Assembly: GCA_963691655.1 (NCBI GenBank) | Contig: OY829328.1 | Coordinates: forward strand, 27,547,890 to 27,611,889 | DNA: 64,000 nt | Source: Toxonevra muliebris | Lineage: Eukaryota; Arthropoda; Insecta; Diptera; Pallopteridae | Reading direction: 5' to 3' | Shown here: positions 1 through 11,800 of the stretch, piece after piece | How positions within the stretch are numbered: position 1 is the first letter of the stretch | How the letters are laid out: every line of letters starts with the position of its first letter | The notes under the pieces: model-generated | Seen by the model: only the letters and a program-made list of their open reading frames with translations | What the model was told of the DNA's origin: nothing | Database searches by the model: none | Position numbers and translations under genes: made by a program

Positions 1-3000
1 CCGCAAACTAAACTCCATTTGCTCCACAAGTTTGAAGTAGCTTAAGTAAGTTTGATCACACAATTTCATGGAAAAATAATATTCTTGGTTGCAGTCTTTC
101 TAATTACCTGAGAGCCAGAAATTATGTATTTTTATTCAGGCTAATTCTTCGTAGTTATATGAAAAACTAATTTTTCCTCAATCTACAAGATTCCAAAAAT
201 TGGTTGTTCCTAAGTGCACATACCTTAATTATCCAGAATGTTTTTCATTAACACACAAAAAAACAAAAATTTGTCGCGCTAGAATAATTTTTCAGACTAC
301 TGTGCGCCACCTTTACCACACATTGTTTACTACACATTGCTCCTTCGGATTACCATTAATATCGTTATTCGTCGAATTTTAGGCTTTATTCCTGTCTCTT
401 TTCAGGCCTCAACCTCAAAACCTCTCTCTTCTGTATTCACTCATGACCTGCATATTATGTAGATATTTGGAATTAAACAACAGTTTATAATATTCTGAAT
501 TGAAATGTTTTTGTTTTTATTATTTAAATATACTACATCCATTCTTTTCAATGATTATTGACAAAACAAAATAATTTTACGTTTTTTTTTTTTATTTTAA
601 TAAATTCTGGGTTTGTTTTTAATAATTATTTTTTTTTTATTTTGTGTTTCGTTTTATTATTGATTTTTGCTAAGATTTGTTTTAAATTTTGGTTTACATT
701 TCTGTATTCTTCCGTTTAAATATACTTGTTTTATAACATGAATGGTTAAATATATGTATATATAGTATATGTTTTAACATTTTAATTATTTTGATTTCAA
801 TAGAACAATTCTTTTGTTGCTGCTGTTATTTGCTTCAGTTTTTTTTGTTTTATAAAATGTAAACATTTTATTAATATATCGCATGCATATATATGAATTT
901 TCAATAAATTTTTGATTTATTTTTTACTTTTTAGTATTTACACACATTGTTTAACTTGGAATATTTTAAATATATATATTTCAACATTTCAATTTGACAA
1001 CGATTTTGTTTTTATATATTTGGGTTTGGTTTTTTTTTTTTTTCAATAATAATTGTAATATCCTACTGAAAACTTGAATGATACAATTACTCATTACTTA
1101 TGTTATTGTTGGTTTTGTTATTACTGGATTCATATGTAACGGTTACTTTGTAATGCAATTTATATTTTTGTACTTTATTAATATATATTTTTTAATTTAT
1201 TATTTTTTTAGTAATGTAGGTGTTACTTTTATAATTATTTGGTTTGTTTTTTAATATATATAAACTTTGGTTTTTGATATGACTTCGTTTCGAAATGAAT
1301 TCCATAGATTTTGGTTTGGTTTTATGTTTAATGAATAATTATTAGTTCATACTAGTATTTAATTAATTAAATAAATATTTTAACTAGAAGTTTGTTTGTG
1401 TTTCCTTTTGAATTTGTAAGAATTAGCTATGGTTCATTAAATCTACAAGAATTTATTTTCTTTCCATTTCAGTTTAAGTATGAATGTATGTAGAAAATAT
1501 TTGTAAAGCCCAGTAGTGTGGTTGTTCTTTTGTTTTTAATATTATTCAATTAATTTAAAATTTAATAAAAAGTCCATAATTTGTTTGTTTAATAGCAGAT
1601 AGTATAGAAAATGGTATTCGAAAATACAAAAGGTCAAATATCAAATTTTAAAATTCCCATTTTTATAAATTTTTTTTTTTTTTTTTTTTTGGTTTCAAAA
1701 TGTATTCTAGTTATTTTATTCTTTATAGTTTTAGTATAATGATATTAAAAATTATGTTAAGGCGAGCAACAGAAGAAATATTTGAAATTAACCAATTAAT
1801 CGTTCGAAAAAAGATATATTTATAAAAGTGTAGAAAGAAATATCTTAAAAAGTGGACATAGTAATTTAGTTTTAAGAATTGATTACCTTTTCATCTCATT
1901 TTATTCATTGGACCCTTATCATTTTCAGTATATTACTAGTAGAAGTTAGTAAACAGCTAGCGTGTTATTGATGATTTTATAAAATATTTCCTACTATTAT
2001 TTTAACAATAATTTTCCGGCGTCCCATTCTGTTATTAAATTTCGATTCGAAAACGTATAAGCATTACGTACTTGTAGCAGTAGTAATACCTTGGGAGAGA
2101 CCTGTATAGTATATTGGTAGCTGAGATTGAGAATAGCAATGACTACTTGAAAATAACAATCGCATGCGTATATATAATATTTAAAAACAAAATGAATATC
2201 ATTATGAGAAGATTTCGTGATATTAGGAGATAAAGTAAACAAGTTTAATAAGTTAAGTTGTAGTTTGTTTTCTTATACGCCTTAATGCAAATTTACAAAA
2301 AATAAAAAAAAAAATTAAGAATGGAGCAGAAGAAAAATCAATTAAGTATGCGAAATAACGAATGTTAAAAGAATAAACTAGATGAAAATTTAAGCTCGTA
2401 CTTGGTCGAACTTATAACAATATGATCTACACATCCCATTTTTGAAAGGAATCCTTTACTTTATATGGTCGGCAGTCGTGGTTATTGTCCCATTACGATA
2501 AAAAAATGTCTAAAAACTTTTCTTTATGATTTTAAAATTTGTGGTGTAAAAATAAACTTCAAACAACTGTGTTTCAAACTTTTCGTAAGCGTTTTCATAG
2601 ATTTAACAACTATGCTATAGAATTTGAATATTTTTGTATTAAAATTTTATTAGAACATATTTTCATCGCAATGTGTATTTTAATTATTATTCAATTTGAA
2701 TCTGTTCAGATTTCAGTTGTTTCCAGTGTATATAAAATTGGCAACTGATTTAAATTTCCGAATTAATTTTGCTTTCGAATCGATATTTAAAGTAGAATCC
2801 CTGAAATCATGCATTGTCTATTCTACCACTTTTTCTATGCAAGCTTTTTCTATTGTACCTTCTAATGCTAATGTTTACACTTGGTTCGAAAATTTCAAGT
2901 CCACTTTTTATTTGCAAATAAGGAAATATTAAAACGAAAACATTTCAATATTCAATTATTGAACGAATATGCCATTCTCTATACAATGCACATATCTACA

Positions 3001-6000
3001 ATTTATAAAATATTTAAATATTATTTATTTATGTATGTCTGATATGCAAATATAAATTTTTTTTTATTAAAAAATGAATATATAAATAACAAGCGTTCTT
3101 TGCAATACATAAAAAGTGTACTTATTGTCGTTATACAAATACATATACTTTACTCTTGTAATAATAGCAAAATATATAATAACATTAAGCCTACATACAT
3201 TATCCAATATTCATTTTTTATTTAACTTATTAATACTATGGCAATTTTGTATTTATAAATAATTTATACAGAATCCAATTCTAAGCTAATACTCGTATTC
3301 TATATGTATGACTATAAATTCAGAACAAATCTGTGGCTTTTTTCAATTATAAATTAAATATTATGCTAATATTTTTAAGCTTACAAAGGAGGGGGCGGGT
3401 ATTACTGATTTATATATAAGAAATACATAGCAATTGTTTTATAATTATCTTATTCTTTAAGCTATATTATACTACGTATCCTAAAAAAAAAAAAAAATAT
3501 AAAATAAAAAAATAAGAAAATGTTTTTGTTTTTTTTTTGTTTTAATATGGAATATTACCTATTTATTTATTTATTTACAAGCTCTCTTTGTCTGTTTTTT
3601 GTTTTGCACTTACAGAAATGTATGTAACATTACTGAATATTAATTAATTATTGAATAATATCACTTAATTGACGAGTGTACGGTTTGTTCCTTATTTCGC
3701 TATTTTATTACTTTTTCTATTGTTTTATTGTTCTTATATTGTAGGTTTCTTATTTTTGGTTGTTGTTGAATAATTTGCAGATTTTTTTTTATTTGTTTTA
3801 CTGAAAAATTGGAAAGTTTTTAAGAGTGTGGATAAAAAAGTGAAGTTGGTACCATTGTTTTTAATAATGATTGTCGACAGATAATATTAAGTTATAAGTA
3901 TAAACTAAGACTGAGATTAAGGAAAGAGATCAGCATTTCATTTTGGCTTTTAGTGGATTAGTATGACATATCTAATATTAATAATATATTATCATTTGGA
4001 AGCAATTTTCATAAAAAAATTATTTTCCATATACCTAATATTTGTATGTTTTTATGTACTCGTAATCAAACTTTTGAAAAAATTCCCTGCTTGTTTTTAT
4101 AAAAATTTTCAATCGAAAGTGTTGACTGACATTCTTGTTTTAATGACTAAAGTGTGTTGGCATTCATAATTATGTGAAATGTAATATCCGGAATACTTTG
4201 TGTAGAATGAACTCAGGGGAAAAAGTATAAAACAATAAAAACTGAAAATTTGGGTTGATTATAAAATAATTTAAAAGATAATGAACCGTAGTCCATACTA
4301 TGGTAAAAAGCATTATGTAAAATTTAAATTATTCGCTGATATCGAATTTCGGCCTTCTGGGTAAAGCTCTTTTCTACATTTATTTTCTATTTAAAATTAA
4401 CAAATCGTCTATTCCATTGAATTTTCTGACAAAATATTATTTTGTCAACAGATAAACTTTTCAAAATATTAGATAACTGACGATTATTTTACTTTAGTTT
4501 GCCATAATTGTAGAACCCTAATATGTTCCATTTAGAACAGATGCCAGAATTCTTGATCCAATTTTGAAAATTTTTAAAATACAGCTTCCATACCCAACAA
4601 ACAAAATTACAGAATCCAGTGACCGTTTTTACTCCGTGATTAACGTATACATTTACTTTCCGTAAATTCACCGCCAAGCCTGTATCTGCTTGTATTTTGA
4701 AAATTTATATTTACATATATGTATGTATAATTTTTTCAAAAAATCTTTTTGAAAAATTTCAATAGAAATTTCCAATTTTCAGTGTATTGAAAATATTTTA
4801 ATTTTTCTCTCTTTAATATGTATGCAGTATTTTTGCCATTTAAATAGGGTTCGCAATTTAAAATAATTTTTTACCTAAATCTTATAATCGAAATTGGAAA
4901 CTGAAAATTTTTTTGAGAAAGATACTGTTGAAGAAAAAGGCTACTTAAATTTTTAATATGGAAATACAACCTCAGAAATTCAAGATCCAAATTCACGGCT
5001 TTGCTTTTAAAATACTATCCTTGATGGAAACAGGAACAATAACTACTGTGAGCAGTGCAATTTGCATACTTACATTGTTATATATGTACATATGCACATC
5101 GCTTGTCAACTGCTCCAAAAAAAGGATGTTTGTTAATATAGATTTTTTGCCAGGTTATCTCTAATAATTTAAATTATAGTACATTATTAAAATCAGCGTA
5201 TGCAAAAATATGAAACAGCTATTAGTTTTAAAATGAGTTTTTAAATATATTTTTGATGATTTTTCAAAGTTGACGTACGAAAAATCCAGTAAATGCCTCA
5301 GAATTTTGTATGCACGTTTGTGTAATAAGTAAATAACTGTCGGGCCAATATGAATGATGATAACAACTTTCGTGACCTTTGATCTCGCAAAACTAGTAAC
5401 GAAAAATAATTCTAATAAAAATTTTGGCAAAATTTCAAAGTGTAAGTACAAAGTGTCAGTGTAGTACGTAAATATAAAATTACTAGAAAACCAAAAATGG
5501 AATATAATAGTTATATCATAGATCAATTTTAAAACTCCGCAAAATTTGGTCACAAACTGCAAGTGAAAACTGACTCAAAATTCGAAAAATGAAAAACAAC
5601 CTTTATTCTTAAATCAATACTTTTATGACCCTCTGAAATTGAAAATAAAAAAAATGTTCTAGTTTAGTAATAATTAAATATTATTTATATATATAAATCA
5701 ATAGGTAACAATAGAATGAATGTTTTTCGTGTTCATTTACACAAAGAAGATTGAAAATACCTTAAACCTCAAATGCATATAAAACAATTTAAATAATGTT
5801 TAAACTATAAGTACTCAAGGTTAAAGTTTTTGTGAATTTAGAAAAATAGTATTGGTAAAAAATAAAAAAATTGCTAAAAAAAAGGAAAAAAATTGCCATA
5901 GCTAGCGCAAAAATACTTAAAATTTAAAACTTCATTATCATTTTCGATACAAATTATTTAGGTAAGTAAAAAGACAAGGTGCAGAATTTCTCAAATTTCA

Positions 6001-6386
6001 TAGCTTCAATATTGTTTCGATGCTTTATATGTTAGTAATTTACAATACTGTAATATTATTTGAAAATTGAATATCGTTTAATTTAATAAACTTTCAAAGT
6101 ACACAGAAACAAAAAAGTAACCAAAATTTTTTAGTATTTATACTATTTAATAATAATGTATCTTATTAACTATCCGTACATTTATAGACTATTTAGGTAT
6201 GTATATGTAATATAATTGTAATGTCGAGTAAGTATACATTTTAAGTCAAGTTTTTTTATAAGTATATGAGCTTTGTGCCATCATCGTGTTACACTTTTTT
6301 GTATGTACAATTGTCAATTAAATTTTATTTTATTCTGAAAACGAAATGAATTTTTATTGGCTTTGTTTTTGTTGCTAATAGATTTA
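1..6386. other. A+T-rich 3' flank, no gene supported
   Basis: Homopolymer T and A tracts and short spurious ORFs throughout. At 389-404 there is a good plus-strand acceptor (CCTGTCTCTTTTCAG) followed by 19 open codons, which could be the end of a plus-strand gene outside the window, but nothing confirms it. I see no repeats or RNA genes. Confidence 0.6.
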
Positions 6387-6472
6387 CTACTTAAACGGGT
6401 CTTGAATATGATCTTCGGGTCTACCAGCTAATACAAATTTTTCCGGGTCATGTGTATTTTGGGAAGATTTTT
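6387..6472 (-). CDS. Possible alternative terminal coding exon
   Basis: On the minus strand a strong acceptor (CTCTTCGCAG at 6473-6482) is followed by 27 codons reading KSSQNTHDPEKFVLAGRPED, HIQDPFK, then tandem stops TAG-TAA. It is visibly richer in G+C than the flanks. The entry phase (one base supplied upstream) fits the strong donor of channel exon w28, so it could be an alternative NaCP60E C-terminus. It could also be the last exon of another minus-strand gene. No homologue is recognised. Confidence 0.35.
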
Positions 6473-8125
6473 CTGCGAAGAGAAAGGTATTAACGAATGT
6501 AAGAAATCATTTGAAGAATAAAATTGGTCAAGGATGAACTGTTCACAAATTCGAATTTCGATATGACATGTGATGAATTCATATCGCAACTAGATCTCAT
6601 TCAGCTGTTAGCAAAAACCATATCCCTTAAAAATACAAGTGGGAAAAGAAGATAGGAAGAAGGAGAAAAAATCCAATTTGTACAGGTTTTTAATATTATG
6701 TAATTTCGGAATAAACCATTCAATTATTTCTATGAAATAAATTTCTGTTTATTTTTTTTTAATAACTACTTAATGCTTCCATTATCTAACAAAAAAACAT
6801 ATACAAAATTCGGGTGAAAGCCCAGTTAAACAGTTACACCGTGAAAGGTGGCAACCTTAGTTGATATAAAGAGATTATATCATATGTTTATGTATGTATT
6901 TACATATGTACAAAAGTGATTTCTCAAAGTTTTCTTTACTATGTTCACTAAAATGTTTGTTGGCGTTATCTTTACAGTTAGATGGATTTTATAGATATAA
7001 TCCAACTTTTTGAATAACAACATAATTGTATACAAAATTTAATTTATTTAATAAGGTTTTAGAAAATGCTCCTCATTTATGTACAAACATTATACTAAAT
7101 TGAATTTCAAAATATTTATAAATATATCTACATAACTATTACTTATTTATATACATTACATTAGAACTATAAAATAGTTTCTTCAATGGAACAGCACAAC
7201 AAAATTATGTATTGTAAAAATTATTATTAACTAATAATAAAATATTCGATTTCGTATCATTTTTCTGGACTGTTGGGTCATCAAAGTACATATTATGGAA
7301 TAAGCATTATAAAATCTAAGAGGATTTTGTTTTATTTATTTATAATATGCAATTTTATAAAGTATTCTAGAAATTTTTTCTTTAAAAAAATTAAAAATTT
7401 CCATATTTAATATTCATCCATAAAAAAAAAAAAATTTGTTTGATTTAACTGATTATGCACGTAAGTGGAAGTTTCTCAATTGTTTCCCTCCTATTATTTA
7501 TTATTTAATTATAATAATTATAAGCAGAAAAAATTAAAATGATACGTATGTGAGTCGGTATTTGTATATATACTACCGGTTTATATATTTGTAAAAACAA
7601 CCTACAATATTAATGAAGCTTAAGTTTACAAGAACTGTCTTAAGGTTCTTCAAACTATGTCAAATGTATTTATCTAATGCTATTTTTATTATATTTTTTG
7701 TTTTGTTCTTTCCTAGGACATATGAAATTCAAAATATTATTTTTTTTTTATATACTCTTAATGGAAATACTATGTATTGTAATTGTTAACATTCGATTCC
7801 TTCGTATTATTTATTTATTATTTGCCAATGATTTTTTTACGTTTATCAATTTTAATGGTACTAAATACTTATTGTTATTTGATTTTTTAACATTTCTAGG
7901 TCTATTTCAATTTCATTTCTTAATATTGAAGTAATTCTGCTAACTTTATACTTATGTATATACAAACAATGATTTACATATGTAAATTTATTACACATGT
8001 TTATATATATGCATATATTTACTATATCAACCATAACTTACTCAACTAATTTGATCTAATCGAGCATACATGTACATATACTATGGTAATTGCTCCCTTC
8101 CTCTTCCACAAATGTACTTTTGCAA
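6473..8125. other. A+T-rich sequence between the channel stop and the candidate exon
   Basis: Probable 3' UTR near 8000-8125 and otherwise featureless A+T-rich DNA. If the 6387-6472 exon is used, this would be intronic. Confidence 0.5.
7987..7992 (-). terminator. Possible NaCP60E polyadenylation signal
   Basis: AATAAA on the minus strand, about 130-150 nt past the last stop candidates. A+T-rich sequence gives many such hexamers by chance; this is simply the first suitably placed one. Confidence 0.25.
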
Positions 8126-8147
8126 TTAGTACTCATATTCGAGATTG

Positions 8148-8342
8148 TCAACTGGCATGACTTTCTTCAGATTTCGCATTTGTAGCAGATGCCGGTGCTG
8201 GTGATGTTGTCGCTTTATTAATGCCTCCTTCTTCTCCTCCTCCTGTTTCCGAACTGGAACTATAGCTCGATATGGGGCGTGAATTACAACAGCTGGTGCT
8301 GGAACTGGAACTTTCCGTCACCGGTGCTGTTTGAAGTGATGG
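8148..8342 (-). other. Candidate stop-codon readthrough extension of NaCP60E, 64 codons
   Basis: In frame with exon w29 after TGA-C, 64 sense codons run to TGA at 8148-8150: PSLQTAPVTESSSSSTSCCN, then SRPISSYSSSSETGGG and a Thr/Ala/Pro segment. The stretch is clearly richer in G+C than the A+T-rich sequence that begins just beyond it, and its Ser-rich character matches the channel tail. The next frame (+1) is also open for 63 codons (8129-8317), ending MPVDNLEYEY with TAA at 8126-8128. An undetected splice into that frame is therefore a rival explanation. Confidence 0.45.
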
Positions 8343-8866
8343 TCATCTAACCTTATCGCTATCATCAGACATAGAATGTTCTGAAGCTGATTGATGATCA
8401 ACTGTTTGCTGTTTATCTGGTGACATTTCTACTGCTGCTATTGATGAGATTGATGCTGATGTAATAATTGGTATATCGGGTAGAGCTATTAATGGTGGTA
8501 TATCTTCAGATTTTGGAGATTCTTCGGTTAATGTTTCAAGCACAACAATTTCGTTGGCATCTTCTGGATTGTAATCATAGAATACTTTCGATGTATCCCC
8601 TTGAATATTAACATCGATCTTTTTATCGATATCGATAATTGGTGAGTGTTGGTCACCACTGGAACTTTGTTCTACTGTTGTTATTGTTGTTGTTGTGCGT
8701 GTAGCAGGTAGCTCTTCAAAATCATTAGAGAAATCACCGCGTGGTGGATCTTTAGGACTATCTACCATAATTTGTACGACTGGCCTTTGAATAGTATTAG
8801 ATGACTCATCTACGCATATATCATCAGACCCAGAACTAATGCGTATTTGAGGAGGTTTGTGTCTAT
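8343..8866 (-). CDS. NaCP60E: NaCP60E exon w29: terminal exon to first stop
   Basis: Residues 2680-2853. It opens [20 protein letters not shown] after acceptor TTTGCAG. Later parts are Thr-rich ([19 protein letters not shown]), acidic, and Ser-rich ([12 protein letters not shown]). The first stop is TGA at 8343-8345, directly followed by C. The same frame stays open for 64 more codons to TGA at 8148-8150, so this stop may not always end the protein. Confidence 0.85.
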
Positions 8867-11800
8867 CTGCAAATGATAATTATTGTGATAGGAGTTTCAG
8901 CTCAGCAATAAACTAAAATATTCTTCTCACTCTTCACTCTCCCTTACCATGTACAAATAAATACTCACCAATACCACTACTCCCTAATGGCAGCATATGT
9001 CCGTTATCTTCTTCTTCTTCGTCCTTATACTCTTCACTTTCTCTATGAACCAATACATGTACTAATGTTGAATTTTCTGGTCTCAAGCCACCACTATTTG
9101 GTCCTGTCAATTGTTCTGGTGAAGCTTTCGTTACGATCACTTCTGGTGCTGGGCCCTCCGCTGTAGGAGTAGATCAATGCAAAAAATAGTTTTGAATACA
9201 TAATGTGCCCCCTTTGAAAAAATACCATCAACACACATACAGACAAAAGCATTTTTGTTAACTCTTAAAGCGCTTTGTGCTGACAAACCTCTTTCTAGTG
9301 GTGGTTTTTTACGTATAAAACTTGTTGCACGTTTCCGTGTAGGCGTTGGCGCTATTTGTTGTTGGGTTAGTTTTTCTGTTACGGAGGTTGTGCTGGATAT
9401 GGCTGTCGTTGTAGGTGAAATGCCTGTATAAGTTTTTTGGGGAATGGTGAAGAAAAACATGTTTTAGGGAACATTGCTGGTACACAGACAAATATCGGTG
9501 TGGCATATTCTAATGTATACCAGTTTTAAGTACATACATACATACAATCAATATACATATATTACAAATTTTTATTAAGGTTAAACTAAAATATGAACAG
9601 TGCTTAATATTAATTTATAGATAATAATAGAACAATATATGAACGTGTCACAAAAGTACAAATGAATTTAAATGTTGAAGAGTAGTTGGTGAATGGAAAA
9701 TATTAGTATGTATAGTATTTAGCTCGTAAACAAATATGATAAATTTATGTTAGCAATAATAAATAAATAAATAAAACAAACATTTACATTTATAATTTTT
9801 AGTTGATTTTGAAATAACGGAAAGTGTGAGTTTTGCACTTGTTAATGTTTTAATAATTACTTTTTCTATGCACTGATGGTGATGTTAAGCTATCATCGAC
9901 AGCATCCTGATGGCGTAAAAAGAAATTATAAAAGCTTCGGCGGCGATTAGCTCTAGGCGCTTCCACAAATATGCTACCGCTTTTGTTTTGAAGGATTTAA
10001 TTTGTCGTTTAAAATATTTTGGTTTTTGTTTTGGATTTGATTTTGGTTTTTTTGTTTTGAAAATAATTAAGCAATATTGAATTATAATTTAATAATATTA
10101 AAAATATGCTTTCTTTCTTGTAATTCTTTTGCTAATTTTTGACGAAATATTCTTAAGGATTAAGAGACAAACACAATTTTTTCTCATGGTCTCATTGATT
10201 TAGATTATAAATGAAATAATGTTGTGAAGCTTATATGGTTAAGATTGAGCAGTTGTAATATTGAACATAATCGACATCGACTTTCTAGTATTTTCCCCAA
10301 TATGGTTAAATGAAAATTAATTTCCTTTTGGAAAGCGTTCAGTGCTTTCTGCTTGTGGATGCATTACTTCTTGGTAATAGGCTACAGCACTTATTCTGGG
10401 AATGAAATGGCAGATAGAATCACGAGAAGAAAAAATATTGGAGCCCCGAAAACAATGAATAAAGATAAGCTAAGAAATTTGTGTTAAAAAATTAGTAGTA
10501 ATTATTATAATTGGTGGATTTCAGTAGAAATCGAATCAAAATTGCATATGATTGACACTTATTTAGTCCGAAGAACAAATATATGTTTGGTGCCCACATT
10601 GAACTCTAATATCTCGATATGGACACTAGACCGGGGCGATTTGTATGGACTAAAATTTGCCGATACCGCGCCGTCGAAATTATGATTCCTCTTGTCATTA
10701 TGAACAAAAAGTTTTTACACGACATAGGTCTAAAATTAATTTCGAGGCTCCGAAATTTGATTTTTATGGAAAATGTTCGGTTTACATATATAGAATTTTC
10801 AAAGCACTTGGAATTTTTGCAATTACACAGTGCAACAGTAAATTTAAAATTTCGAATGGATAGCTTTTTAAGGGTGATTCGGGGTCGCTGATTCTGCCCC
10901 TGTACTCAGATTTTCTCTATCACGTGGGACCAATATAAATTTTTTTAATTCTACTTTGTACATGTCTCATAGCTAAGAGAAAGTTGTTTATTATTCAAGG
11001 GAGGAAAAAATTACTCAGACAGAAACACCACCCACCAACCCCCTTACCCGTCCTTTGGGGTGTTATATGAAGCCTCTATTCGATATATAACTATACCGGG
11101 AAAACGAACGTGAAACCTATCATTAGGTTTTGGTAAAAATGTTCCCCATCGAAAAGCCCTAGATTTTTAAAGAAATTAACCCTTGAAAAGAAAAATGTTT
11201 TTTTTTTATAATTCCTTTGTACTGGCTTAATTGTTGTCAAAAATAATAAACATTCTTCGGAAAAAATATTCCCCATCAAAAAATAATTGAAGTCATTGAA
11301 GGCCAAAATACGCTAAATCCAACTTTTTTCCAGAAATTAATCTCCGACAGACTAAAATCTTTTTTTCTTTTTTTTGCTGTAATGCTTTTATATAGGATTA
11401 CCGTTGGAAAAAGCAACAAACAGTCTTTGAGGCCAATATTTCAAATCAAAAAGTTTTTTGGGTCACCAAAGGTAAAAACCTAAGTTTATTTTAAACGGTA
11501 AAAGTTGAAATTTTGTATAATATAAATCTGTATATAGTTACTGAATTAACCGTTAAATAAAACAACCAACTATTTTCGGAAAAAATATTTCTCATTGCAA
11601 AATAGTTGAGATTTCTGACGGTCAAAATTCATTTGACCTGAAAAATAAAAATTACAAAAATTGGTATATAAAACCGCGCTTAAACATTATTTAACAATTT
11701 TAAAATTTTCATCATTGTTAACAAAAACAAATATTTGACAAATAACGGTAAATTGTTGATACGAGAATATAAAAAAAGAAATAAAATTGTTGTTGCAAAA

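Noticed and set aside
5161..5562. 133-codon minus-strand ORF
   Set aside because: A+T-driven composition (Phe, Ile, Leu, Tyr, Lys), no motif and no start or splice context.
8318..8342. A 25-nt micro-intron (GTTAGA...AAACAG) removing the first TGA
   Set aside because: Far below the minimum size of a fly intron (about 50 nt), and joining there leads straight into another TGA.
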